Below are positions 26,001 to 36,934 of a stretch of 64,000 bases of DNA, piece by piece (position 1 is the stretch's first letter; every line of letters starts with the position of its first letter). The notes under the pieces are model-generated. The model was not told the origin of the DNA. It was given only the letters and a program-made list of their open reading frames with translations, and did no database searches. The translations under genes were made by a program, and so were the position numbers. Source of the stretch: Sarcocystis neurona (lineage: Eukaryota; Apicomplexa; Conoidasida; Eucoccidiorida; Sarcocystidae); the NCBI GenBank assembly GCA_000727475.1, contig KL647289.1, positions 2,002,798 to 2,066,797 on the forward strand, given 5' to 3'.

Positions 26001-28009
26001 CTGGAGTTGTCTTTCGCAGAATAGCCATGCCAGCCTGCTTTCAGAAAGTCGATTTGCGATGGATCCCGAGCTTCCAAAGCTTTCTGCATTTGACTACCAC
26101 GCTGTTTTTCATTCTTTCCAGAAATCTCCTCAAAGCCTCCATCTCCTGAGAGGAGCTCCTGCGCCATGTCTCTTTGCAACGACCCGAACGTTAGCGCCCG
26201 AGGACGCTGTCGTCTTCGCCCATTCGTTGCAGAAGTCGATGGGTTTTCCGGTTGGCCGGAACCTTGTGCCTGCAATGAAACTCCAGTAAGGGGACCATGT
26301 GTCGACGCGCTGATTTTTTTGGACAGAGTGTGAGGGGCCCCGGGTGCGGTAGAGCCCAAAGATCGGTGATTGTCCGTGGAAGAGATCTCCTCTGCCAGCG
26401 GACCGGCATCTAGCACTGAAGTTGCAACCTCAGCAGGTTCGTTAACCTTTGTTTCACTCTGAAAAAGCAGTTTTTGTTCTTTTACGAACTCTTGAACGTT
26501 GACAGGCACTCCGGCCTGAAGTCGACGCCTGCATTCGACAGCCAGTCTCCTTGCACCGTCGAAGCCGTGCTTTGGCACTGAAAAATATATGTTTTTCTTC
26601 CGCGCAGACCCTGCCTGAAGAGGGCCGACAGCAATCCATTCATGTCGCGTCGTGCTGTAGCAGACTCCTTTGATCCTTGGGACACGACGTGCCATCGCCT
26701 GCCAGCGCAGGGACTGATCTAGGCCCAAGCTGCCGCAGCGACGGCGCTTGATCAAAGCAGTGGTGTTCTGCTGCACCACCGTGCGAGACTCTTGGTTGGG
26801 TGCGATCTCTTCAGCAGTAGTGGTGGCGACGGTATCGACGTGAACCGTTGGAGGAGACACTACGCTCAGAAGCTTCGCTGGTGTTTGCTGCCGCGTGGGC
26901 TTGTGGGACGGTCTTATTGGATATTCTTCCTTGCACGTTACTTCTTTGCCCGTCACTAGGCGACACATCGAGTTCGCGTCCTCTGATGAATTCTCAGGAA
27001 GGCCGTCAGGAAAAGTGCGCGATGAGCTGCCGCTTTCTGTGCAGTCCCCTTCACGAGCGTTCACGTGAATAGGTACGACAGACTGAGAACCTTTCCCATT
27101 CAAGCCTTCACCAACGCCTTCGCCCGTAGCTGGAGTATCGGAAAGCGCTGAGCCACGTCTCTTCTTAGAGGTGCGGGGCACATCATTCGCGCCGCCTACA
27201 TCTTCTGGAAGTGGCAATTCGTCGGGGACTGTGGTGGAAAGCTGCCTCTCCATCTCCTTGTCAACGCTTGTCCGCGATTTCGCCAGTGGATTTTCGTCTA
27301 CATCGGGAGAAAGTTTCCTCTCTGCTACAACTTCTTCTTGAACGCCGCTTGGCAATATCGGACGGCAGACATATTTTCCTGTCTCGTCCGGCGGCGCTTC
27401 ATTGGGGCACGTTTCATTCATTTGATCAGAGGCCTCCTCCGTAAGAAACTCGGCAAAATCCCTACGGTTGTGGGACACCTTTGGAGATGCTTCCCGCTGA
27501 TAGGTATCTTCTGTATCAGGAGACTTCGCTAGCGACATACCGGGCAGAGATCCGTGAGTATTTTTGTCCAGCGCCGTTGTTTCAAGAGCCTCAGTGAATT
27601 CCGCCGCCAGGCGATCACACAACAACGGAGTGTTTCGCAACCTTTCGAAAACCACCTCAGGTTGTTCCATGTGGATGGGGACAGGCGTGGAATCGGTGCT
27701 GGACTCCGTTGGCGCGGTATACCGCATTGTAGAGGAACACGGAAAATGAGCAACGCGCTGCTTAGCCCCGGTAGTATAGTCTTGTTTTTCTTCTTCATCC
27801 CCCTCTTTCACCGCGAGAAAAGCATCTCTCAAAATGTCGTCTGCGTCGTCGCGCGTTGAGTGCAGTTCGCATCCGTCGGGGTATCTCACATCAGGACAAC
27901 ATGCTGTCGAGACCACGACCTCCGGCGATGCCGAACTCGACCGGCACACTGGCAGCTGCTTTTTTCGACGAGTGCTGTAAGGTGGAGCTAAAACACGCGC
28001 AGGTGCCAT
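23021..28009 (-). CDS. AP2-domain transcription factor with ACDC-like domain (single exon)
   Basis: A 1662-residue intronless ORF with an ATG start; probably a nuclear sequence-specific DNA-binding regulator. An AP2/ERF domain lies at about residues 444-500: RIKGVCYSTTRHEW, then the strand IYFSVPKHGF and the helix DGARRLAVECRRRLQ, as in apicomplexan AP2 proteins. A region at about 1228-1308 (LVKALCLMLVDLLRFCSCSP and AYLEVFEDSI) resembles the AP2-coincident C-terminal (ACDC) helical domain. The final 70 residues, after SKTHTDNEE, form a compact conserved-looking block with LTDACVQWASQRIG. The rest is long, polar, Ser/Thr/Glu-rich disordered sequence with basic patches such as SKKRRG (about 290). 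Only one AP2 domain is present. It is convergent with the PFK gene and on the same strand as the CC2D2A-like gene upstream. The family call is secure, the ACDC call moderate, and target genes cannot be told. Confidence 0.9.
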   Translation of the reverse strand: MAPARVLAPPYSTRRKKQLPVCRSSSASPEVVVSTACCPDVRYPDGCELHSTRDDADDILRDAFLAVKEGDEEEKQDYTTGAKQRVAHFPCSSTMRYTAPTESSTDSTPVPIHMEQPEVVFERLRNTPLLCDRLAAEFTEALETTALDKNTHGSLPGMSLAKSPDTEDTYQREASPKVSHNRRDFAEFLTEEASDQMNETCPNEAPPDETGKYVCRPILPSGVQEEVVAERKLSPDVDENPLAKSRTSVDKEMERQLSTTVPDELPLPEDVGGANDVPRTSKKRRGSALSDTPATGEGVGEGLNGKGSQSVVPIHVNAREGDCTESGSSSRTFPDGLPENSSEDANSMCRLVTGKEVTCKEEYPIRPSHKPTRQQTPAKLLSVVSPPTVHVDTVATTTAEEIAPNQESRTVVQQNTTALIKRRRCGSLGLDQSLRWQAMARRVPRIKGVCYSTTRHEWIAVGPLQAGSARKKNIYFSVPKHGFDGARRLAVECRRRLQAGVPVNVQEFVKEQKLLFQSETKVNEPAEVATSVLDAGPLAEEISSTDNHRSLGSTAPGAPHTLSKKISASTHGPLTGVSLQAQGSGQPENPSTSATNGRRRQRPRALTFGSLQRDMAQELLSGDGGFEEISGKNEKQRGSQMQKALEARDPSQIDFLKAGWHGYSAKDNSRQASAANKHRHPRESDIPALAHDEAASGTTLTHTRSLDGSGTPARSEIDNADASVKADGMEAGPTCRSVTHMFEGGEIMERERSSDASALNTAARLAIMARRTALQSDESAAALLLTGAFTSESGCRCSTERSLQLWASVLNRPTQVDGQATNHNKRCTEGGITSALSAILTAANREKICSSTDGCLPNRATVLRSISFSNRTTAKSPRVHLPFQRKECPRRQGQSSKRGPQQQRHNSFLAGDYCGRRSSTTSSAGSCSAGVSSLSETNCENPEYSHASKESSDDCDSNKNTLPEKHPLKPWGLESFPGEALLVPQLEDGCRRKTQCVTAENRRFSAASAVSCSSENVDNGGATATTGLISTPSNGRRSLVDLLDPKGTLSSEDVTDPRRNHACAVADGSAPGSNTDSSQTVRERELTDATVKSPAAYSATEGTRAVSKDALENSPLHSLSLSNGFTSTATLGCPTASNYSGASAPLEQPSGLSDSAVGRISLLQEIERADINCQVLDVVEDAKVTLQDSEAGSSVFSRGSGESALEEASRERESGDEKFTTKQTVSSELSPLVKALCLMLVDLLRFCSCSPVALTRAGMQPSQIAFCKNEGIRVLRTALQDVSATRTVSRTFRAYLEVFEDSILANALPTSGGAAEIMRYLCRLKQLNAGRGCRPGQADNDDPTGGTCPGPKCDSGNLKLEQRQERCTGRDNYGINDHSAVRRTMWPTYKRRKYQRWNEVLATSIHLDEQDATSSQDVQRGELARDNGRASRVEDAAEDVNGLFNSPVTSAVSSWHLTQRHAVEEVEQRRCAAEEKLSGRRTRAFESRCGEAYQESTLSYAHGTQPDNEQTHPERAYSSSSRRANIFANNNIARRVQKLEKGRTNDCPDSPDVAREGSLPVGRATECICEIASSNSKTHTDNEEIMCKEEKFALCYTASTRVERVRRALRSKSPHFELTDACVQWASQRIGTLPCLLTDEKLYCKDGRTLGYVARYGVSARR

Positions 28010-31000
28010 TGTCCACTGAGGAATATGCGTGAAGGCGTCTCTTCAGCAAGAGGAATCACGTAGACTTTACGTGGACTCAGACTTGGCGCTGATTGCAGTG
28101 TGAGCAGTCTTGCAAGGACGATACGTGTCTGAGCGTGCGTGGCCCTGGTTGCACTCTTGATAACACTACACGAGAAGTAGAGTATCTTCCTCTCTGCTGA
28201 TGCGCGGAAAGAGCGCCGGCATAATTATTTCCATACGTTGCACACAGCAGTGGCCTGCGAGGCACAAGCCGGCGTTCCCAGGTCGCTTTGAGACAATTGG
28301 AAATACCTCTCCCGCTTGAGGAATGATCTAAGCAGATGGTTGAAGCATTTTCTTGAATCAGTTAGTTTGAAATGGGCAGGCTTCGTAACCAGTTTGTTCG
28401 ATGTGTTCCTTGTATAAGGAATTAAGTATTTGTATGACCCGTCTTCGTTGTTGTGCGTCAACGCGCATAGCAAGACCAGCACGAAACCAAATCTAATCAA
28501 ACCGTACTTCTGGTCGGTCGATGCAGCCCTGCAATGCAGACGCTGCAAACGTTTAGCCTTCAACGAATATGAAATGTTGAAAGCACTACGACGCGTCCAC
28601 ATAGGTTTTTCGCCGTCGATAACGGGTGAGCGGTAATGACACAATTTCTGCGTAGAGGAAAAAATGTGTCTCGTCTGAAACGAGGGGCCGCACACGTAAT
28701 CACGCCTTCATTAGGCGTGAGTGGTCCGGGAAGGTGCGTCGGGTGGCCAAAAGTTTTTCTTTCGCGTGCTCGCGACGACCGCAGCACGCGCCTAACCCCC
28801 CCGGTGGATCACACGCGTTGCAAACCGAGTTTTGGCGAACCCGAGTGAGGCAACTAAAGATATTTGGCCAGAACCAGATGAAATATGAAAAATGGTAGAT
28901 CTCGTTCCTCGTTTGGACCACGGTAGGGGCAAAAAGTTGTCCCGGCGGTGGCTTCTTGGACTGATTCCGGAGGAGACACACACCTGCCCCGGATAAGGCC
29001 CCAAAAAAGCTCGAACCAAAGGGTCGCTTGCCCCGAAACAGACTCGAAGGGACACAGGGGAACCCAAGCCTCCCTCTTCACTTGTCATATGCTGTTTGGA
29101 CTTAGCGGGAACGGGACCTCCTTGCATCACCAAATCATTTCTGGCGAAATGCACTGTGTTTCGGAAAATCCGCATTGAAAGAGTACACCGTAAGAGTGCC
29201 GGAGGGGATCGGCGAACGCTGGTGCTGCCACTACTTGGCACGTCGACGTTTTGACAGAGGCTTTTAGTCAAGTAAATCGGAATCACTGCCCTTGAATGGT
29301 AGAGAAGCCGGAGCTCCGTATCAGCAGATCATGGTACAGCTTGTGCACTGTACAAACGTTATAACTACACTGCAGTGTTATTGCCTTCGAACGACCCATA
29401 TCTCTCTATTTGAACTGCCGTACTCAACCGTTGAGTACACCTCAAGTGTTTGCACTGAGTTGCATTGAACTTGAACAAGGACTGAGTTGGTCATCGCACA
29501 ACGGAGACGTCCCTTCACACTTTCCCCCCAAATGCATTCCATAGAAGTGTGCGTTCGTAGGCGCCGATACAATTCCTGAGACGTCTGAAAGATTTTGGGA
29601 AGGATGGGCCCGAGGCAGTGTAAGACACGAAAGGATCGACATAGCTGCGTTGATAAAGCAAGCACAAAAAGAATGTATTATCCTTAAACTTACATTTTTT
29701 AATGCACGTCGATGGGTAGTAAACTGGGCTGCACGCGTACGGCGGCGACGATTGATTCGTCATTGGCAGAGGCAAGATGAAGTGAAAGGGCGCAGGCCGA
29801 GGAGATGCGGCGTCAGAATTAGTACGGTTAGGGAGACAATAGCAAGTCGCTCGACGGTGGCAGCACTAAAACAAGCAAGAAACCCTGCCTCCTGTTCACC
29901 AGCTTGTATTAATGCCCTTGCAGTGGTACTTGCAGCGCCCGGCCCGTCCACGAAAAACCCTACCACACGTGTACGGCCGGCGGTTGTCCCCTGATCCACA
30001 GAGTCGTCTTACTGGTGGATGTTATGGAAAGGGATCGTCCACAAGTTGTAGGAGCCAGTTTGACCACGAATACGTCCTCCCGTGTGGACCCTGAATCCTG
30101 TATTCTCTCAAATATCATCCGTATGACTTCACGGTACCAAAGTGTCGGAGGCTAGGGGGCTACGTCGCTGCTCGAAGTACTACTATCTGTGCAAACTGAC
30201 ACGTACTCGTCCTCAAAAACCTGAGCTTTTGGGCTTGACTCATCCTAGCTGCTTCAGTGGTGCTCTATGCTTTCCACGCAAAGACGGTGCACAAGGATCA
30301 GGGGCAAGAAACAAAAGGCCCATCTTTCCGTAGACGCCCGCCAGGATAGTAAGGCAGCATCCAAGTTTTTCATGACTGCACATTTTGGTTGCGTCAGGCC
30401 ACCACAGTGACTGAACCTTTGACGGGACATGCACGACGTATTCAGCTGTTGCACTCGCCTCGCGCCCTGCTGATGTATACCGTATTAGGACTTCCCCTTG
30501 TTAAAGGGGAAACAGTCGCCTTGGCAATTCTGCGAGTTCAAGCTAAGCAGGCCGCCACCGTGTCGCAGTAGGAACGCATGCGTGGAATCACGTATTCTTG
30601 TACTTTTAGAAAGAGCACTACATAAAGTGTTCACTCAGATCGCTTACGTGGACACACGTTTATTTATATATATATATATATACGTATGCGTGCAGCCGTA
30701 CAAGATAAATTCGTGTCAGTGAACGCCTTATGTGGTGCCGTCTTCCACTTTCCGTGCCATGGTAAGAATTCCGGTGCTTCCTTGCAGGTTCAGCCAGTAG
30801 CTGTGGAGTGGACGGGCCGCCACAGTGTGCGACGAAACGCAGGCGCGCAAGACCTAAACTGTGCAGAGGCAGGGGAAATCACTCACGACGACTAAGGAAT
30901 GCACGCCGTGCTTACTGCAAGCTCTCGACGCTGTCAAGGGGCATCAACGGCGTGCAGAAACCTCTTTGATGTAGTATGCATTGTGCACCCATGCAAGATG

Positions 31001-31942
31001 TGCGTGACAACCGCCCACAGTCCGAAATCATCCATCGTACCGGAGGAAATCAGAGCAAGAGAGCATCATTTCGTTTTTCGCGAGAGACATTTCGCACTAA
31101 TGGCAACACGCCCTCACCGATGTCACTGAGGAAGCCTTCTCAGAATAGACGAAGACAGGACAATGTCCGAACAATATATACGGGAATGCAGAACTCAAAC
31201 AAGTTACACTACTACAGCACTCCACCACCAGATGCCCCAGCAAAACGTCTAGATATGCCGCTAATTGAAATTCTGTTTCCTTTTCGAGACGCGCTACAGT
31301 AACGCTCACAAGGGTGCACCCGCATCGACTCCCCAGTCTTGAGCAGTATCACTCAGTGAATGCTGCTCACGAACTCCGCAAGGCTTATTGGCCCGTTGAG
31401 CTACATTTCACTTCGACTGTACCTGCAAATAGTAATATTCCTGTGACTGTGGCGCTACGCTGTGGTTCAACGGGCACGAGTAGCATTCTGGTGCCGGGGG
31501 AAGATCTGCGCCATCAGCGGCGGGGTACAGTTCCTCGTGGCTCGACTTTCTGCGTGACTGTTGGTCACCAGGGTCCATATCTTCACTCGGTACACGTGTT
31601 CGCGCCGAAGGCTGCTGAAATACCCGGGTGTAATGTTTCGCCGAGTAGTGGTCGAGGTACTGCCGCACGGCAACGGGCTGCGCCTGCAACAACGTGTACG
31701 TGTTAAAACTCCGTTCCATAGGTGGAGGCTGCAAAGGAGCTCCTGAGTTTCGGGGCCCCGATCGCGCTGCAGGTAAACGGCCGCACGTAACATCACACGA
31801 CCGGCATCAAAACTGGTTGAATACAGGGTGAGAAATGGTGAACGTCTTTTCTGCCAGCGGACGCTTTGGCTGCAGTGCGTTGTGCATTCGGACAAGGGAA
31901 CGCTGCAATTAGTCGAACCACGACTGACCTCTCCCAGTCATG
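28010..31942. other. Intergenic region upstream of the AP2 gene
   Basis: Contains the presumed promoter and 5' UTR of the - strand AP2 gene and the 3' UTR of the CC2D2A-like gene. I recognise no gene. Open frames such as 28792-29286 (-) and 31467-31895 (-) lack family motifs and splice context. The stretch 28730-29130 is unusual for its many short homopolymer runs (CCCC, GGGG, AAAAA). A (TA)n tract lies at 30665-30682. Confidence 0.5.
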
Positions 31943-34900
31943 TCACTCGCACTGCAACACCCACAGAGATCGCTTACTCGCTTCCTGTTGATTCAGCCTG
32001 CTATATTCAGCACGCATCGCCACACGGCTAGCCTGCTCTTTATCAGACAACTGCTGAAAGGATTTTTTGACGGTCCCGACAAGATTCTGAAGCCTTGCGT
32101 GCCGTTCTAGCAGGTTCTCTTTCATTTTTGCCCACGAAGCTTCACTGCTTTCATCTGACAGCTCATCTTCATCGGATGAAAGTGACTCCGATGAAACAAA
32201 CGAGTGCAAGGACTCTGTTTCAGACAAATCGGATTCATCTGATAACTCCAACTCCGAGGCCTCCAGCTCCACCGCAACCCGGAGACGCGCACGCATGTCT
32301 TCCAGCTCCCGTTTCAACTTCAGCACATCCGAATCTTCTGACAGACTGGACGATAACGAAGAAGGTGCCACCACTGCAGGTGGGGATGCCTCAACCTGCA
32401 TATCACCCTCCGTGGACGTCGATGGATGTGTCGAGTACTTCTGTCGTCTTCGTTTGAACCGAACTGCCGCAACAACTGTCATCACCGCCGCGCGAATCCC
32501 AAAGCTCGAAGAGACATCGACCGCTGCTGGTGCCGACGGTGGCTCCTCTTCCCTTTGAGCTTCTTCTATTCTAGTCGTCAGATCAGCAGTTTCCTCGGGA
32601 ATCGTTTTTGCCTTCTTCTTTGTACCTTCCCCGCCTTTTTTCTTTTTCTCTTTCGCGACGCTCACGGACGCTTCCACTGTCGTCGCAGCAAGTGCACCAG
32701 GTGCGGCAGCGGCAGCGCCGATTGCCTCCCCAGCCACCTCCACGATGCCGCCGGGATGTGAAGAAAGGCCCCTCTCCTCCTCCGGGGGTTGTGTGGAAGC
32801 CAACTCGTGTGCGGCTGCTGGCCGTGCCTCTTGTCCCTCCACTTTGAGCTCGTCCCGCTCCGCCAATGCAGCTGTTTCTGCCTTCTTCTTTTTTTTCTTC
32901 TTTTTCAGCTTTGCTTCAGATATCGCCTTCTCATCTACGTCTTCAGTAGCAGCCATGGCGTCCACATTTAAATCCTCTAAAAGAGTCTTCTCTACCTCTC
33001 TTTCCCGTCCTTCATCGGAGCCTTTGTCTGCTTGTTCTGACTGCAGAATATCGACAATTTTTGTCCCTGCTCCGCCCCACTCCAGAGTCGCAGACCCACC
33101 TGCAACAGAAAGCATCCACAAACGCTTAGGAATACGCTGAGCGAATGCTTACGTCTTCAGAGTTCGGTTCAGAGCTTGCCTGCCTTGATAGGCAGTTAGA
33201 AGCGGAGAAAACAACCATTTTGATCGTACCACATGAATCGCCCCGTCTTTTCTCACGGCTGAATATACCACCCTGTTTACAAAAGCCAGCCCTGAACCAA
33301 TTAGTTGCGTTCGCAACGTCCCATGAAGGCGAGCAACGGTCCGAGGTCGTCACCTGCGTAGAGGTGAAGGAACGTGTACTTGCGTCATCAGCGCGCCCGC
33401 GACGTCTTAACTTGGTGTGTGATCCATATGTATGGTACGTTCCACACACAGAGATCGACACGCTGGTATACACATTTTCTACCCGCCAAATGCAGAAAAA
33501 CTCTGGTTCATCTGCTTACGCACGTCTCTTCTCGAATGAATTCACCAAAACGACTTAAGGAAAACCTGCTACTGGTGGCGCGCAAGTTTTGTAGAAGTTA
33601 CAGCACCCCACATGAGGGGGCTTCAGCAGTGCTCAGTGAGCGTCTCATCGACTTGAACAATTACCAGTGAGGGTCTGGAAAGGCCCATCCTGTGTTGCAA
33701 GTTCTGACAGTAGAGGACCAAGTTTCTCCATAAGAGCAGCGGCGGGAGGTTGGGTATCCCCCTCATCCGCAGACGGTGGTCTCACACCGAAGACAAACTT
33801 TTTCTCAGCATAGCGTGCCTGGAATGCGCGTACCCGTCCTGGTGGAATTCTTTGAAATAGAGAGAGAGAGAAAGAAAGAAAAAAAGAAAAACATAGCAGC
33901 AAGACTACAGCAGCCAGATCGCGTGGCACGGTGTACCTGCCATAGGCAGCAATGTCATCCATGAAAGCAGCAAGACCGCGAGGCAGTGTGTACCTGCAAT
34001 AGACAGCAACGTCACCCACGAGCCGTACGTTTATACCGGCATCGTGTATCTTCCAGCAGTAAGCGTGAACGCAGGAGGCACAAATCCCCCATCGTTACTG
34101 ACTCATACGAACCGACAGTCAGTACGCACTGTCTCCAGCTGAACTGTAAGCACAGTTCGAAAAAGAAGGCGGACTCTTGCCTGCATCAGTGAAAGGGGAA
34201 GTCCACACACTTCACCGCGGTGCTGTCAAGCGCCGTCTAATACAGCGCTGACTTTCTCGTGAAGGCTTACTCCAGTGCCCCATTGATAGCAGTCTCAATG
34301 TCGGTCATGAGCTGCTTGAAATCTGGCGGCTCTTGTTCGCCATGGTAGTAGTCCCGGGCAACTGCAATGGCAGCAGTTTCAGAACCTTCGACGTCTTCAA
34401 AAGACCTCTTCTTCAGTTTGGGAACATTTCCCTTTTTGACGACCTTCTTTTTCTTTTTCTTCTTCACTCCACCCTCAGCCCCCTCATCTGCTGCACCCGC
34501 GTTCTTCTCGACAGCACCAGCAGCAGCTTCCGCGCTAGCGCCGTCGGCTTCCCCTTGCTGTACTTCTTCTGCCGTTTTCGCTGTTGCTTCCTCGTCGATC
34601 TTGCGCTCCGGCTCCTCTGCTACACCCGTTCCCCAAAGCACAGACGCGCATCATCGTTCTCCGCAGTTTCACTTGAGGAAATTCCTCTTACGACTCGCTT
34701 TCCACTACGTGTTAAGCTTCTCAAAACTTTCCGCTCGGCAAAAGCATGTGGCACCGGGAAATCACGACGAACACATGGCCGAAGCGAGCAGTGGAGGGTA
34801 AGATCCACACAATGTCATAAAATCCAGTAACCCCTCGATTTCAGTCTTACTTCCACACACCGCTTCCCTGTCACTCCACATTCCCACTTTTTCGGAGTCT

Positions 34901-35338
34901 GACGCCGCCGAACAGGGGTTCATTACATATATAGCGTTGAAGCTTTCAACTCGTGCAGATGCACGGGCACACAGTGGCTCTCGGAAGTAGCCTTATGTAA
35001 AAAGCGAGTAGGCTATCTACAAATGGTCGCACACACTTAAAGTGTATGTACACCTGCAGGTGCAGTCGTTTACACATATGCGTCTATTGAAAAACGATTG
35101 CCTGCTTGTGCGCCTTTTATAATCGTGGGCTCTACTCTGACGCGCTCACCTGTCGCCCACCGTCATGAACAGTGTCGCCAGACGTGTTTGACACATCGGC
35201 TATATGTTTTTGATCGAGTCAAAAAGTGTTTTTCTAACATAAGTAGATAGATATGTTAGGAGGGTTACCTGTAGCTGCTGCCTTGCCCATCATGCCTTGC
35301 TTTTTCCGCGCCTTCCGAAGCGCTTCTTCTCGTGAGGC
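31943..35338 (-). other. CC2D2A-like gene, exons 23-26: lysine-rich C-terminal extension
   Basis: Exons: 35269-35338, 34271-34616, 33665-33849, 31943-33099. About 585 residues follow the point where CC2D2A proteins normally end. The tail holds oligolysine runs (VKKKKKKKVVKK; LKKKKKKKKAE), Ala/Glu-rich segments, an acidic Ser-rich stretch (SSESLSSDEDELSDES) and predicted coiled-coil or helical segments (SDVLKLKRELEDMRARL; LLERHARLQNLVGTVKK). The final exon is open to TGA/TAA-type stop at 31943-31945. I recognise no domain. A downstream gene with its own start is not favoured, because the phases of exons 22 to 26 chain without a gap and no ATG precedes SREEALRKARKK. Confidence 0.65.
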
Positions 35339-36902
35339 CTGCAAAAGTAGAATACAGAATCCGTCTTTTCCATGCATGCACTGCAATGTGCTACCACGCG
35401 TTTCTGGTCGAGCTGTGCCCACCGCTGTGCAACCGCAGGGGTCCAGGCGTCCACAACTTGGCGACTATTCGCGTCACCCACTAATACCATCAGTAAGTGC
35501 TCCGACATACGATGTTAGTACCTCGGCCGCGAACAAAGCTGAGAAACATCTACGGCTGTGGCACAGGAACTTAAGCTGACTCGCTGTCAACTTCCTGTGA
35601 ACAAGAATAAAAACGGTATGTGTATGCACATACAACGAGAGATACACCTCTACAAATATGCGCGAACAAGGAGCGCACGGCAAATCGTCTCCCACCTCAA
35701 AAAAGAAACCTACGCACTGGCAGGACATGCCCTCCAAAACCACTTACTTCTTCTTTTTGTGCGAAGATGCGCCGCCTCTCTCGCTCTGTAACCTTCTGGC
35801 TCAGGCAAGTATACACGTAGGTTGAGACGAGCTCCCCTGGCAGGTTGTACAAGACGATACCGAGGGCAAATGAAGCCGTCCTGTCTCGGCACTCGACGAA
35901 CTCTACATTTTTGATGATAGAGTCGCTGATGGTCTTTGAATCCATCGTGTTGAAGTGAAGCGGTGAGCCTCGAACCCTGCGTCAGCAATGCAAACCGCAG
36001 GCCATTCTTCAGCCACACAGAAGATGCTCTGCTCGATGCCTCACCCACATCCGCACGTCAAACACGCTGCAGGTCTGATATCTGCCAAGACGCCTGTCGC
36101 GGTGTTGAACGCGAACGAGCTCGCTGCCTGGCCAGCTTAAAAAATGTCACTATCTATATACGTCGAATCACGTTGAGCAGCAGCATCAAGTCATATTTCA
36201 CGTGCAATGGAGACGGGTGAGAGCACTCTACGCACGCAGGACCCACGCATGCCTCGAAGGGGAAGACACCGCAAGGGTTTCTGCACATCACGAGGTATCA
36301 CTTATTCTGTTGCTGTGATAGGTAAGGTGGGTCGACGCCAGTTGAGTTCCCTGTGTGCAGCGACGGACCTGTAACTGCTGGGCACTTTAGAGTAGAAAGC
36401 CTTCCTCCAGTCTTCAAGTTTCAACCTCGCTAGTCGGTAGTCATCCTCCCGAGCTGTTGCCGCCTGATGCAGCAATTCTAACCCCCTGCAGGGAAGAGAA
36501 CAACGCCGTCAGACACGAAATTTGGATAAATGCTGCACAGGAGAGATCGAACGTGAGAGTTGGGGCGGATCCAGGACGAATAAGACACGCAAACGCCCAA
36601 TGCCCTTCCGCAGCAAAGGGCCTGAGCGTGGTTTGTGGGGAAAGCGAGCAAAACGCTCGGCGCGTGGAGTTCACGAAAGTGAAGACCTGCAGAGGCACGG
36701 CTCACGCCGATCATCGTTGGCAGGCGTAGGACCCTCACAATAAGGAATGCGATGCAGAAGGGCGTCACTCGTCTTCAGCAGAAGCGTACAAACCTCTACG
36801 CTCATCGACGTGGCTGGTGGAAGTCGCTATTACGCACACAACTGCGCATGTGCCGCTCCACATCAAGGAACGGGAAACGACAGTTTACATACGTCTGTTT
36901 GG

Positions 36903-36934
<32 letters not shown>

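Noticed and set aside
25320..26024. 234-codon + strand ORF inside the AP2 gene (also 23165-23743)
   Set aside because: Antisense shadow of the - strand coding sequence; no family and no splice context.
28792..29286. 165-codon - strand ORF as a transposon fragment
   Set aside because: No reverse transcriptase, integrase or transposase motif and no terminal repeats could be seen.
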